Notes: generated by a model from the letters alone, not told the origin. 64,000 nucleotides of DNA from Nostoc sp. NOS(2021) (GCF_017115025.1 NZ_JABXKM010000344.1:1-64000); one strand, 5' to 3'; shown: positions 10,101 to 17,189, numbered from the stretch's first letter. Program-made: numbers and translations.

Positions 10101-10293
10101 GGGAGAGATTAGTTAGAACTAATTGGAAAGCAAAGGCTAGAATCACGCCGGAGATTAAAGCCACAAAAAAGCGCGGCCCGGAAGTGAGAACCGATGCCTG
10201 TGCTGGCGTGACGTTTGAGGTATCTACTGGAACCTGTGCCATCCACAATAGTGGTTTGTAGAGTCCCACGATCATTTCCGTACTTTGGAACAT
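7177..10293 (-). CDS. large membrane protein with seven helical repeats
   Basis: The 1038-residue product has about four membrane segments in the first 160 residues, plus a small-residue-rich hydrophobic stretch to about 195, and one helix at the very end (AAWWLFATASVSAVFSALGG). Between them lie seven repeats of about 60 residues in units of roughly 90-100 residues. Each follows the pattern NP-x2-I-x2-F-x3-L-x-DP, then L-x3-DRDTLVQLLSQRQDLSE, then a helix with I-x3-I. They are strongly charged and predicted helical with coiled-coil character. Similar proteins are conserved in cyanobacteria, often mislabelled as transporters. Function is unknown; a structural role at the membrane is only an inference. 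Confidence 0.8.
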   Translation of the reverse strand: MFQSTEMIVGLYKPLLWMAQVPVDTSNVTPAQASVLTSGPRFFVALISGVILAFAFQLVLTNLSLAAGISYLGHSSDSNSDSGEVGSLGGSIRKIGTAVGIWTLVTVTIALLIASFLAVKLSLVILDPTLGAILGLVIWGAYFLLLVWVSSTTVGSLIGSVVNTATSGFQAIMGTATAALGAKAINNQVVATAEAAAAAIGRELGSAIDPVSIRENIEDYLEKIRPPELDVSKIRSDFENLLNDPQLKAIAGTSDIRNIDREKFIELVSSRTDLSKKDVSRIADTLYKVWQQVVSQQPPTEDRLGELMDYLKSLPAGQNKTDELNAKLDRLVAEKRGSKESDQKAGSGPIQSTLQQGLSALTGIVLGRTDLSDLDVEKILRSLSTAKDKVTEQADKLGLPTPSQPYNPIRADVENYLYNTYAWQLSPEQIAQEFRDVIYDPAADPGIVRRELDRLSRNDFINILQQRGLLTQAQIHRIADQLEAVRKDVLVTVTAIEEREIVQDLQRAVESYLLVTPKADLTAEGIEGNFKPLLQDSEVDDETLTLRLAHLERQEMRQILLQRNDVQLYEVDSILDELEKQRDRVLVESKGLAEQAQYQAETLWLNVESYLRNTGKAELNPDAIRAEFKKLLEDPQAGITSIRARLSRFDRDTLVQLLSQRQDLSEDQVNQIINAAEESWHNIRHTPQAVVDKAKEQYDSVTTTIADYLRNTGKQELNPEGIGRDLTRLFENPQEGAVALRRRLSQVDRDTLVKLLSQRQDLSEEQVNEIIDSTQNSIRNFVRAPRRLASRTQQRVETFKGYLEEYLRQTGKEELNPEGIKRDLQLLLHDPRVGVETFSDRLSHFDRSTIIALLKIREDISDEEAARIADNMVSVRDQFVEQVRNIQRGIQDAIDGVFGRIRNYLNSLDRPELNYDSIKRDVRTFFEDPQSGFDALRDRLSSFDRDTLVAIMSSREDISEEDANGIIDQIERARNTVLQRAERIQREAQRRLEEVKHQAQRQAEETRKAAATAAWWLFATASVSAVFSALGGALAARP

Positions 10294-10607
10294 TCGTATT
10301 TCCTTCTTCTAAGTTTAAATTTAGGGAATTAAGAATTTCTTGAGAAACAACTCTTAGTATGTATTTATGTCTGTACCTATGGCAATACCTAACTCTATTT
10401 AGCTCAGAATCCGGGAATTTAGCTGTTTAAAGCATCTCTCCAAAGATTGAAAAGTGTATCCAGCGGAAGATATAGCTTTTATTCCCTATCGGTGGAAATC
10501 TTAATCAAATTGCCACCTACTATTAATTATGTACAGCTAATTTTTAATTTTTAATTGCTTATTTTTAGCGATTTATTCTGTTTAAATTATAGTTTTCACC
10601 CAAATAC

Positions 10608-10625
10608 TTTACATTTATTTACATA
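10608..10625 (+). promoter_or_regulatory. HLR1 box (RpaB binding site)
   Basis: TTTACATT-TA-TTTACATA is a perfect match to the cyanobacterial HLR1 consensus (G/T)TTACA(T/A)(T/A)-nn-(G/T)TTACA(T/A)(T/A), bound by the response regulator RpaB at high-light genes. It lies 160 bp upstream of the hli array start at 10785, so it most likely belongs to that promoter. It could also serve the divergent gene at 10293. Confidence 0.75.
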
Positions 10626-10784
10626 TCTCTTTTTGCTAACCCTCTCAAGGTGGATTTGTCTAGAACAATACGTTTCTGATAATCGTCCAGAAGAAGTGCC
10701 TATAGTTTGTGCCCACAGGCAGAAAGCAATCTCGTTATAAAAAGCTACATTAAAGTTAACAAACGAATCGTTGAGGACAAGAAA

Positions 10785-10988
10785 ATGGCAACTCGTTCTT
10801 CCAAAGATTTGCCACTAATTGCAACAGAATACAATGGCAAAGCTCGCAATTAATTTCTGTTTGGCTCGACTCCTCAAGCCGAAATCTGGAACGGTCGTTT
10901 TGCAATGATTGCTTTCCTTGCGTATTTACTTTGGGATTTAGCTGGTTATAGTGTTCTACGTGACGTTTGACATCTGATTGGCTATTAG
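10785..10988 (+). pseudogene. hli copy 1, two nonsense codons
   Basis: This is a tandem copy of the high-light-inducible protein gene at 11030, aligned over its whole length. A start ATG with GAGGAC upstream is kept. In-frame TAA at 10851-10853 replaces the Ala codon of RNAFLFG, and TGA at 10968-10970 replaces the Leu codon of RDVLHLIGY. It is three codons shorter near the N-terminus than copy 2. The chlorophyll-binding core (AEIWNGRFAMIAFLAY) is otherwise intact, so decay is recent. Its promoter region, including the HLR1 box, is the one that would drive the downstream intact copy. Confidence 0.85.
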
Positions 10989-11029
10989 AAATTAAACACT
11001 TAAAATGCTACTGGATTTTGGAGAAAAAA

Positions 11030-11242
11030 ATGGGAACTAAAGAAACTCGTTCTTCTACTGATTTACCACCTGTTGCACTTGAATACAACGGTGTAGATCG
11101 CAATGCATTTTTGTTTGGTTGGACTCCTCAAGCCGAAATTTGGAATGGTCGCTTGGCAGCTATTGGCTTTCTTGCCTATCTGCTTTGGGATTTGGCTGGT
11201 TATAGTGTTCTGCGTGACGTTTTACATCTGATTGGCTACTAG
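11030..11242 (+). CDS. high-light-inducible protein (Hlip/Scp)
   Basis: This 70-residue one-helix chlorophyll a/b-binding-like protein carries the Hlip signature in AEIWNGRLAAIGFLAY (Glu, Asn and Arg ligand positions) followed by a membrane helix. Hlips bind chlorophyll and carotenoid in the thylakoid membrane and protect photosystem assembly intermediates and chlorophyll synthesis under light stress. ATG at 11030 is chosen because TTTTGGAG lies just upstream and the frame aligns with copy 1. It sits 41 bp after dead copy 1 and 41 bp before relic copy 3. The variant LAAIG replaces the more usual AMIG. Expression probably depends on the HLR1-containing promoter ahead of copy 1. Confidence 0.9.
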   Translation: MGTKETRSSTDLPPVALEYNGVDRNAFLFGWTPQAEIWNGRLAAIGFLAYLLWDLAGYSVLRDVLHLIGY

Positions 11243-11283
11243 AAATTAAACACCTAAAAAGCTACTGGGTTTTGGAGGGAAAA

Positions 11284-11325
11284 ATCGCAACTAGAGAAAC
11301 TCGCTCTACTAACAATTTATCGTAA
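11284..11325 (+). pseudogene. hli copy 3, truncated relic
   Basis: This is the 5' remnant of a third hli copy. The 41-base spacer before it matches the spacer between copies 1 and 2 (TTTTGGAGGGA). The start codon has become ATC. The next codons still read ATRETRSTNNLS, aligned to GTKETRSSTDLP of copy 2, then a TAA follows and homology ends. Confidence 0.75.
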
Positions 11326-11326
11326 A

Positions 11327-11604
11327 TCAAAGGGTTTAAGACCCCTAGCTCTACAGGTAGCGCGGAGTCGGAGCCACTCCGCCTCGGCGAAGTTTCAGTC
11401 GGGGTTTAAATCCCCGTCTGAAAATGTCTTTGATGCAAGAATTTTGAATTTTTAAAACTCCTAGCTAATCTCGGTTTTGGTAGGCGGAACCAAAATCGAG
11501 AACTTTTTCCTAGATAGGATCGCCAATAAATGTCATGATGCTGAGGATAGCTTCCCAGTTTTTTACACTCTACTTACCGAAGTTTAATTAGTTGCATAGT
11601 AGCG
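11327..11604. other. intergenic region with palindromic repeats
   Basis: No gene is visible. A GC-rich repeat at about 11355-11390 (GCGGAGTCGGAGCCACTCCG) is followed by GTCGGGGTTTAAATCCCCGT near 11398-11418, which is a strong hairpin. Confidence 0.5.
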
Positions 11605-11630
11605 AAAAAAGCCACCTAATTTTAGGTGAC
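11605..11630 (-). terminator. Rho-independent terminator of the stress protein gene
   Basis: GTCACCTAAAATTAGGTGGC followed by six T residues on the minus strand lies 50 bp downstream of the stop at 11680. Confidence 0.8.
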
Positions 11631-11679
11631 TTATCTATGATTAAAATTTGATAAAAATTACTGAAATTCTGAACAGCGA

Positions 11680-12300
11680 TTATTCATCAATACAACTAGG
11701 AATGCCCAAAACAGCACAGGGGAAATTAGAACCTAGAGCCTCAATCATCGGATGATTAACAGAGTTGCAACCCAGAAACAGAATATCGGCAGCTTCTGAT
11801 TCAACAACTTTCTTAAGTTCTGTGGAAATGCAGCCAAACCGCAAATGAGATTTGAACGAACCCTGCCATTCTTCAGCTAAACTTCTGGCTTGCCAAAGAA
11901 TTATATCTGCTTGTTGCAGAGGAGTTACCACTGTCTGCAATTTGGGTTGAGTTAATACCAGTGTGACAGACTTTGATACTTGACTGACTTGACATTCCAA
12001 TGAAGTCTGTTGTTCTGGAAAGTTCAAGACGTTTAGGTGCTGACTGCTTTGATTGTCTTCTACCACATAAACGGCTTGAACTGTGACTTGTGCATTAGTG
12101 GCTAAACGCGTTTGATGGGCAATCCAAAAGGCAATATCTAGTGCCGTATGACTGTTAGGAGATGCGTCATAGGCAACAATTAAGTTAACTGCTTTTGAGC
12201 TTTGAGGTTTTTTAGAAAAAGGTTTTTTTGGTTCTGGCAGCAGTACCATTTGTTCAATTAAGTCATTTCGACCTGTGGCACTTTGCAGACGTGCTAACAT
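11680..12300 (-). CDS. universal stress protein family (UspA-like)
   Basis: The product is 206 residues. After an N-terminal extension (MLARLQSATGRNDLIEQM) the Usp fold starts at VNLIVAYDASPNSHTALDIA, and ends with ADILFLGCNSVNHPMIEALG and a final strand. ATG at 12300 is preferred over the upstream TTG at 12366 because cyanobacterial relatives begin this way. The glycine-rich nucleotide motif of ATP-binding Usps (G-x2-G-x9-G-S/T) is not clear, so nucleotide binding is uncertain. A c-di-AMP riboswitch lies in its leader, which suggests control by osmotic or cell-wall state. A terminator follows at 11605. Confidence 0.85.
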   Translation of the reverse strand: MLARLQSATGRNDLIEQMVLLPEPKKPFSKKPQSSKAVNLIVAYDASPNSHTALDIAFWIAHQTRLATNAQVTVQAVYVVEDNQSSQHLNVLNFPEQQTSLECQVSQVSKSVTLVLTQPKLQTVVTPLQQADIILWQARSLAEEWQGSFKSHLRFGCISTELKKVVESEAADILFLGCNSVNHPMIEALGSNFPCAVLGIPSCIDE

Positions 12301-12464
12301 TGGCTTGATTTGCACAGCTTTACTTCTCCCAATGAAATGAATTAACAATGAGAAGCAGGGGGACAAATTTTAGATTTTAGATTTTGGATTTTAGATTGAG
12401 TGACGATAAGCAAAATCTCAAATCTGAAATAAGTCAAGGAAACCCCAATAATAACTGTATTACA

Positions 12465-12668
12465 GCCAAAGTCTTGGGGGTTCCTTCCATTGCCTACGGA
12501 GTTAGCTGACGGGCTAAGACTGGAAGGTGTCTCTCTCTTAAGAGTGCTGAGTTAAAGATTAATAATTCCTAACTCCTGACTCTTAACTCCTCACTTTCAA
12601 TGAGATACGCCCCACAAAATGGTTCCTCCGCTCCAAATTCAGCTTTCATGAATTTGAATTAGGCTACC
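12465..12668 (-). promoter_or_regulatory. c-di-AMP riboswitch (ydaO-yuaA), copy 1
   Basis: On the minus strand the hallmark blocks of the ydaO-yuaA class occur in order: TAGCCTAATTC, GGAGCGGAGGAACCA, TGGGGCGTATCTC, a variable AT-rich stem-loop, then CCCGTCAGCTAACTCCGTAG with a closing G-rich stem. The element lies between the ABC ATPase stop (12693) and the stress protein start (12300). Members of this class bind cyclic di-AMP and usually switch off osmolyte, ion transport or cell-wall genes. No typical terminator with a T-run was found in the 165-base gap to the gene, so the output mechanism is unclear. Confidence 0.85.
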
Positions 12669-12692
12669 CACTAAAAAAAATGATAATCTAAT

Positions 12693-13556
12693 TTACTCGT
12701 CTTGGGTAAAATATCGATCAAGGAAATTTAGGGCGTGGTTGCGGAGTTCAAAATATTCTTTTGAGTTTCGCATGGCGGCGCGAGCCTCTTTCAGAGGAGC
12801 TTCGCTAACGCGTGGACGCTCAAAAGGAATTTTTAATATCTCCCCGATACTAGCAGCCGGGCCATTGGTCATCAATACGATGCGATCGGACATATAAATT
12901 GCTTCATCTACATCGTGGGTAATCATCATCACTGCTTGCCGATTATTTTCCCAAATATCTAATACCTGCCGCTGCAATTTGCCACGAGTTAGTGCATCTA
13001 GTGCCCCAAAAGGTTCATCCATCAGCAACATTTTGGGACGAATTGCTAAGGCTCTGGCAATACCTACTCGTTGTTTCATACCTCCAGAAATTTCATCGGG
13101 ATATTTGTCAGCCGCCGCCGTCAAGTTTACCATTGCCAAGTGTTGATTTACAATGCTAATTTTCTCAGCCCTATTAGCATTTTTTAGCACTTCATCCACG
13201 GCTAAACGGATATTTTCTCGCACGGTTAACCAAGGTAACAGCGAATAGTTCTGAAATACCATCATCCTTTCGGCTCCTGGCTGACGAATTTCTTGTCCAT
13301 CTAGCCTGACTGAGCCGGAAGTTGCTTTTTCTAAACCAGCTACTATCTTTAGTAGAGTTGATTTACCACAACCGGAGTGACCGATTACAGAAATATATTC
13401 ATCTTCACCAATCGTCAGATTAACCCCATCTAAAACGACAAAATTATCTTTATCAGGTGTCGGATAAGACTTGACTAAATTTTCAATTTCTAAAAATCCA
13501 GGGCGGGGCAGAACTTCTGTCTGGGTATTAATAGGTAATGAGGTATATTCCATCAT
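12693..13556 (-). CDS. ABC transporter ATPase, NrtD/SsuB/TauB type
   Basis: This is a 287-residue ATP-binding subunit of the nitrate/sulfonate/bicarbonate importer family. All motifs are intact: Walker A GHSGCGKST, Q-loop VFQNYSLLPW, signature ISGGMKQRVGIARAL, Walker B MLLMDEPFGALD and the switch His in MITHDVDEA. Start: ATG at 13556 has CGGAG upstream; a TTG nine codons earlier is less likely. The permease and binding protein encoded just upstream are both internally deleted, so this ATPase has no intact local partner and may be orphaned. The substrate cannot be told; NrtD-like sequence alone does not prove nitrate. Confidence 0.9.
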   Translation of the reverse strand: MMEYTSLPINTQTEVLPRPGFLEIENLVKSYPTPDKDNFVVLDGVNLTIGEDEYISVIGHSGCGKSTLLKIVAGLEKATSGSVRLDGQEIRQPGAERMMVFQNYSLLPWLTVRENIRLAVDEVLKNANRAEKISIVNQHLAMVNLTAAADKYPDEISGGMKQRVGIARALAIRPKMLLMDEPFGALDALTRGKLQRQVLDIWENNRQAVMMITHDVDEAIYMSDRIVLMTNGPAASIGEILKIPFERPRVSEAPLKEARAAMRNSKEYFELRNHALNFLDRYFTQDE

Positions 13557-13769
13557 CAAAGGCTCCGAAAATAATTTATTCAATCAATTTTGGATTTTAG
13601 GTCGCACCTTTAGTGCGCTTCCAGCGCAACTTGGATTTTAGATTGACTCTGACCAAAAAGATGCTGGGTTGCTGAGGATTTTAGATTTATTCCACCCAAC
13701 AGGGGCAGGGCATAAACCAAAGAACCACAATCCAAAATCTCAAATCTAAAATCTAAAATTGGCAGGGAT

Positions 13770-14004
13770 TTAAGACATGAAAAACTTAGTGGGAGCGTTA
13801 GCCCTGATGGCAAAACTATTCAGATAGCCCACAGGATCACTGGGGGTCTTGGGATCTAATTACTGGTTGAACAGCTAAGGCTTCTTCAGTCAATCCTTTA
13901 GCTGATCTATCTCCCGAAATAGCACAGGAGGACAGCGCTATTCCCGTTGTGGTTGCTTCTATTCCTTTGATAAAGTCTCGTCGAGTCCAGTTATTATCAC
14001 CCAT
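13770..14004 (-). pseudogene. ABC substrate-binding protein, internally deleted
   Basis: The N-terminus is a twin-arginine lipoprotein-like signal (NWTRRDFIKGIEATTTGIAL, then SSCAIS) starting at ATG 14004 with GGAG upstream. After about 55 codons the frame stops at TGA. In another frame, immediately downstream, SDPVGYLNSFAIRANAPTKF and a stop at 13770 match the C-terminal end expected of an NrtA/SsuA-like binding protein. Several hundred residues between the two ends are missing. It lies between the permease remnant and the intact ATPase. Confidence 0.7.
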
Positions 14005-14103
14005 TCTTGTAGCTCCATTGGTGATTAATTTGGTTGTGAGATAGGCTAACGCCAAGGCGCAAATTTCAAGAGCGTCTTAGGGTCTTGATGCGAAAAAATT
14101 TAA

Positions 14104-14416
14104 TCAGTTAGAAGCTGTAGGGCGGCGAGTTACTAATTCTTGGATTTTGCCCACGCCGTAATCTAGGATTAACCCAGTTAAGCCAATTATCAACACAGCT
14201 AAAAAGACTGAACTCAGGTTTAAGCGACTCCATGCTATCCCCTTCTGGTGGGGTGGGCATCAATTCATGGTTGGCAAGTGCAACAATCCACCACAGCACA
14301 ATTATTTCCAAGAACCCTAATACAGGTAGAATGAAGACATCTCTAAGGATGGCAGGTTTTGCCTTTTGCCAAGCGGCTTGTGCTGCGATCGCAGCCAAAT
14401 TTAGTTGAAATATCAT
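14104..14416 (-). pseudogene. ABC permease, internally deleted
   Basis: ATG at 14416 has GAGGT upstream. The first ~57 codons encode a normal-looking permease N-terminus with one membrane helix (FILPVLGFLEIIVLWWIVAL) up to HELMPTPPE. In another frame directly after, KGIAWSRLNLSSVFLAVLII and GLTGLILDYGVGKIQELVT, ending at TGA 14104, form the conserved C-terminus of NrtB/SsuC-type permeases. The central membrane domain, including the ATPase-contact loop, is gone. It is the first gene after riboswitch copy 2. Confidence 0.75.
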
Positions 14417-14504
14417 TTACGACCTCAACAGATTTAAGTGCAGGTACAAAAATTTTGAGCAGTACCAGCCTTGGACACCGATGAGATCGAAACATTAGAA
14501 TAAT

Positions 14505-14712
14505 GCCGTCTCTTCAGTCTCCTCTCAATGCCTACGAAGTTAGCTGACGGGCTAGGGCTGAAAGATGCCCTTCTAAAGAAAGTTATGAGTTATGAGTTGA
14601 GTATTAATAACTTCTAACTCTCAACTTCTCACTTTCTCTGAGATACGCCCCACAATTTGGTTCCTCCGCTCCAACATCACGTACTGTGATGTGATGGATT
14701 AGGCTGACTTAC
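14505..14712 (-). promoter_or_regulatory. c-di-AMP riboswitch (ydaO-yuaA), copy 2
   Basis: The same conserved blocks as copy 1 are present on the minus strand: TAGCC at the 5' end, GGAGCGGAGGAACCA, TGTGGGGCGTATCTC, a variable stem, then CCCGTCAGCTAACTTCGTAG. The conserved parts are nearly identical to copy 1 while the stems differ. It precedes the ABC permease remnant by about 90 bases, so it once controlled the transporter operon. Confidence 0.85.
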
Positions 14713-15143
14713 TCTAATGGATACTAGTTATCAAGAATATAACATCAATGCTCAGTAAAAGCCAACTGTATTATGATAAATGTTGTTTATTTCAATACCA
14801 AAATCAAATGTATCTCCTTGCTTTTCGGTAATTAACAAAATTTATAATTTTTTTATAATTTTAGTTGTGTTGTGAGTGAACTCATTGCACAGATAGCTAA
14901 ACAACAATAGTTGAATCAATCATCAAGCTTTTTACCTGCTTGATTAACATTTTTTAATAAAAACTATATTATACTTTGCAAGTTTTATATACGGGTAGTT
15001 AATCCAGCAAACAAAAGAACATATAAAATCTATTTCTTTTGGTAGGTTAATTAAATCGCTAATTTTGGTAAAAAACCGCTGCACTCGCTAAACTATTTGC
15101 ATATGGAAGTTTACCCATCTATCTCCTAGCTGAATTTAACATA
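14713..15143. other. intergenic region, AT-rich
   Basis: This 430-bp gap holds the divergent upstream regions of the transporter operon and the kinase gene at 15144. It is AT-rich and I see no gene, repeat or clear promoter motif in it. Confidence 0.5.
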
Positions 15144-16334
15144 ATGGATTTTAGTCAAGTACTGGCTGAAAAAAAGGACACCATCCTTGATAAATGGATT
15201 GTAGCAGTTCGCAAGGATAGACGGATTGAAAGTGCTGATGACCTATCTTACACAGCGGTGAAAGATCATATCCCCGATGTTTTGAAAGCTATGGTGACAG
15301 TGCTTTCAAAATCCCAGGATAATGATATTCAGTCGATAGTTGTTGCCAGTTTCGAGCATGGAGCTATTCGAGCTGAACAAGGCTTTGATCCAGCAGAAAT
15401 TGCCAGAGAATATCATCTGCTGCGAACAGTAATATTTGATGCTCTACAAGCAGATTTATTGAGTGGAACCCCGGCAGAGATAATTCGTTCCATGCGTTTG
15501 ATAGACGCAATTGTAGATGAAGCGAACGCTCGGTGTTTCAAGAGTTATGTTGAGGAGCGGTTGCGAGAATTACAGCAGTTGCAGTCATCACTAACTCTCC
15601 ATAATGAAGAACTCACACGCTTAATTAATGCTAATCAAGAGTATATTTCCCAACTAGCCCACGAATTGAAACATCCTCTAACTTCTATTATTGGTTACTC
15701 GGATTTGTTTTTACGCCAACAACGACGAAAGACTGAGGTGAAAGACACTTCTGCCAATTTAGAACACATTGAGCGCGTGCTACGCAATGGTAGACAATTA
15801 CTGCACCTGATTAACAATGTATTAGAACTTTCGCGGTATGACGCAGGGCAAATAAAACTCCAACTAGCGCCTACCGATATGCGTGAATTAATTAATAATG
15901 TATGTGAAATGTTGGAACCTTTAGCAGCTGGGAAAAATTTAAAAATCGTAGTAGATTGCGATCGCGCTCCCAAAGAATTAATCACAGATTCTTTGAAATT
16001 CCAACAGATTGTCACAAATCTTATTAGTAATGCGATTCGCTATACAGAGTCGGGGACTATTATTATAATGTGTCAGATATTGGAGAACCAGAGATGGGCG
16101 ATCGCAGTTTCTGACACTGGAATTGGCATTGCACCAGAAAACCAAGCCCAGATATTTGAACCCTACTTTCGCGTGAGTTCTAGCGATCGTTCCTATCTTC
16201 CTGATAGTACTGGATTGGGGTTAGCGATCGTCTCGCGGTTAGTGAAACTACTACAAGGTCAAATTAACCTAATCTCTGAGGTCGGTGTTGGTTCTACTTT
16301 CACCGTAATTTTGCCTTTAGAAGTGAAGATTTGA
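15144..16334 (+). CDS. sensor histidine kinase with RsbRD-like N-terminus
   Basis: The protein of 396 residues has no membrane segment. Residues about 10-140 are helical and resemble the RsbRD N-terminal sensor domain (EHGAIRAEQGFDPAEIAREY). A short coiled coil leads to the HisKA domain with the phospho-accepting His in QLAHELKHPLTSIIGYSDLF (near residue 174). The HATPase_c domain follows, with N, G1 (SDTGIGIAPENQ), F (YFRVSS) and G2 (STGLGLAIV) boxes. It should autophosphorylate in the cytoplasm and pass phosphate to a response regulator, which is not encoded nearby. The signal is unknown. Confidence 0.9.
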   Translation: MDFSQVLAEKKDTILDKWIVAVRKDRRIESADDLSYTAVKDHIPDVLKAMVTVLSKSQDNDIQSIVVASFEHGAIRAEQGFDPAEIAREYHLLRTVIFDALQADLLSGTPAEIIRSMRLIDAIVDEANARCFKSYVEERLRELQQLQSSLTLHNEELTRLINANQEYISQLAHELKHPLTSIIGYSDLFLRQQRRKTEVKDTSANLEHIERVLRNGRQLLHLINNVLELSRYDAGQIKLQLAPTDMRELINNVCEMLEPLAAGKNLKIVVDCDRAPKELITDSLKFQQIVTNLISNAIRYTESGTIIIMCQILENQRWAIAVSDTGIGIAPENQAQIFEPYFRVSSSDRSYLPDSTGLGLAIVSRLVKLLQGQINLISEVGVGSTFTVILPLEVKI

Positions 16335-16365
16335 GAAAGTTTATAGTCTAGTATTATTTTAAAAT

Positions 16366-16701
16366 TCATGAAACAGCATATCCCGTATGTTGCCTGACAT
16401 TTTGCGGGTGAAATCCTAAGACAATTTTCTCTTTGGGAATTCCTGCTGCTACTAATTCGTAGGTAACACCATCTTCTGTGTCATCTCGTTGCACCCAGAT
16501 TTTACCATCAATAATGTCAATATGAACTAAGCAACCGTGAATTCGCTTGACACCATCCCAGCCTAAAGTTATCAGCAAATAGCTGTCATTTTCACTATCA
16601 AAGATTGTTTTACATTCAATAGCTGCGTAGGAATAAGGAATTTGTGTGTAGGGTAGTAATACCTCTTTGATCATGCGTTGATAATTATCTAAGGTATCCA
16701 T
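16366..16701 (-). CDS. xisI: XisI family protein
   Basis: This 111-residue protein matches the XisI family (element excision controlling factor), first described for the fdxN element of heterocystous Anabaena. Typical features are the N-terminal LDNYQRMIKEVLLPY, a central sheet with SYLLITLGWDGVKRIHGCLV and the C-terminal GIPKEKIVLGFHPQNVR. It overlaps the end of xisH by 13 bases, so the two are one translational unit. XisH/XisI pairs occur in many copies in cyanobacteria without any adjacent excision element, and here too no recombinase or nif gene is nearby. A role in excision should not be assumed. Confidence 0.92.
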   Translation of the reverse strand: MDTLDNYQRMIKEVLLPYTQIPYSYAAIECKTIFDSENDSYLLITLGWDGVKRIHGCLVHIDIIDGKIWVQRDDTEDGVTYELVAAGIPKEKIVLGFHPQNVRQHTGYAVS

Positions 16702-17105
16702 TGGATAATCTTCTCTGTTTCTGGATTAAAAACGACTAACTTTAGATTTTCAGTTTCTATTAAAAGTGTACCAATTGGTTCTTCAAATAAAGCTGTAAAT
16801 ACGCTGTCGCGCACTGCCAAATATAATGTTCTTTCTGGCTCCAAGCGATGGATAACAGCACGATACATGATAAATCCTCCAATGGCATCTTTGAGGTCTG
16901 CCATTTCTGAGGGACTCACAAAACTTTTGATTTCTACAGCTATTTTTTTAGCCCCTTGTTCTGCGGCTAAGAGTTGTTTAGCTCCTAAATCTACATACAT
17001 ATCTTTTTGACCCCACTTTAAATGTAGAGGGTCATCTGTAATTATCCAGCCTTCTTGAATTAAGGCATTTTTAACAGCATTATGATAAATATCTCTTGCA
17101 GGCAT
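16689..17105 (-). CDS. xisH: XisH family protein
   Basis: This 138-residue protein matches XisH. It starts MPARDIYHNAVKNALIQEGW and carries D-x-G-AKQLLAAEQG followed by IAVEIKSF, an E-x-K arrangement of the PD-(D/E)XK nuclease fold. A conserved tail (LVVFNPETEKIIQWIP) follows. The stop lies within the start of xisI. A nuclease activity, with XisI as its partner, is plausible from the fold, but the family role is not established. The pair is convergent with the histidine kinase. Confidence 0.92.
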   Translation of the reverse strand: MPARDIYHNAVKNALIQEGWIITDDPLHLKWGQKDMYVDLGAKQLLAAEQGAKKIAVEIKSFVSPSEMADLKDAIGGFIMYRAVIHRLEPERTLYLAVRDSVFTALFEEPIGTLLIETENLKLVVFNPETEKIIQWIP

Positions 17106-17189
17106 ATCAAAGTATATTCATTAAAACAAATCTCCTTGCACTAGTTCTGATTTGGTTTCTGCGCTAAGGCGTGAGATAAAAAATCATCT

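Noticed and set aside
10785-10988. Stop-codon readthrough or recoding in hli copy 1
   Set aside because: The two stops differ (TAA and TGA), no recoding signal is near, and an intact copy lies next to it. Simple decay explains it.
16366-17105. fdxN excision element
   Set aside because: xisH and xisI are present but no xisF recombinase, nif gene or border repeat occurs in the window.
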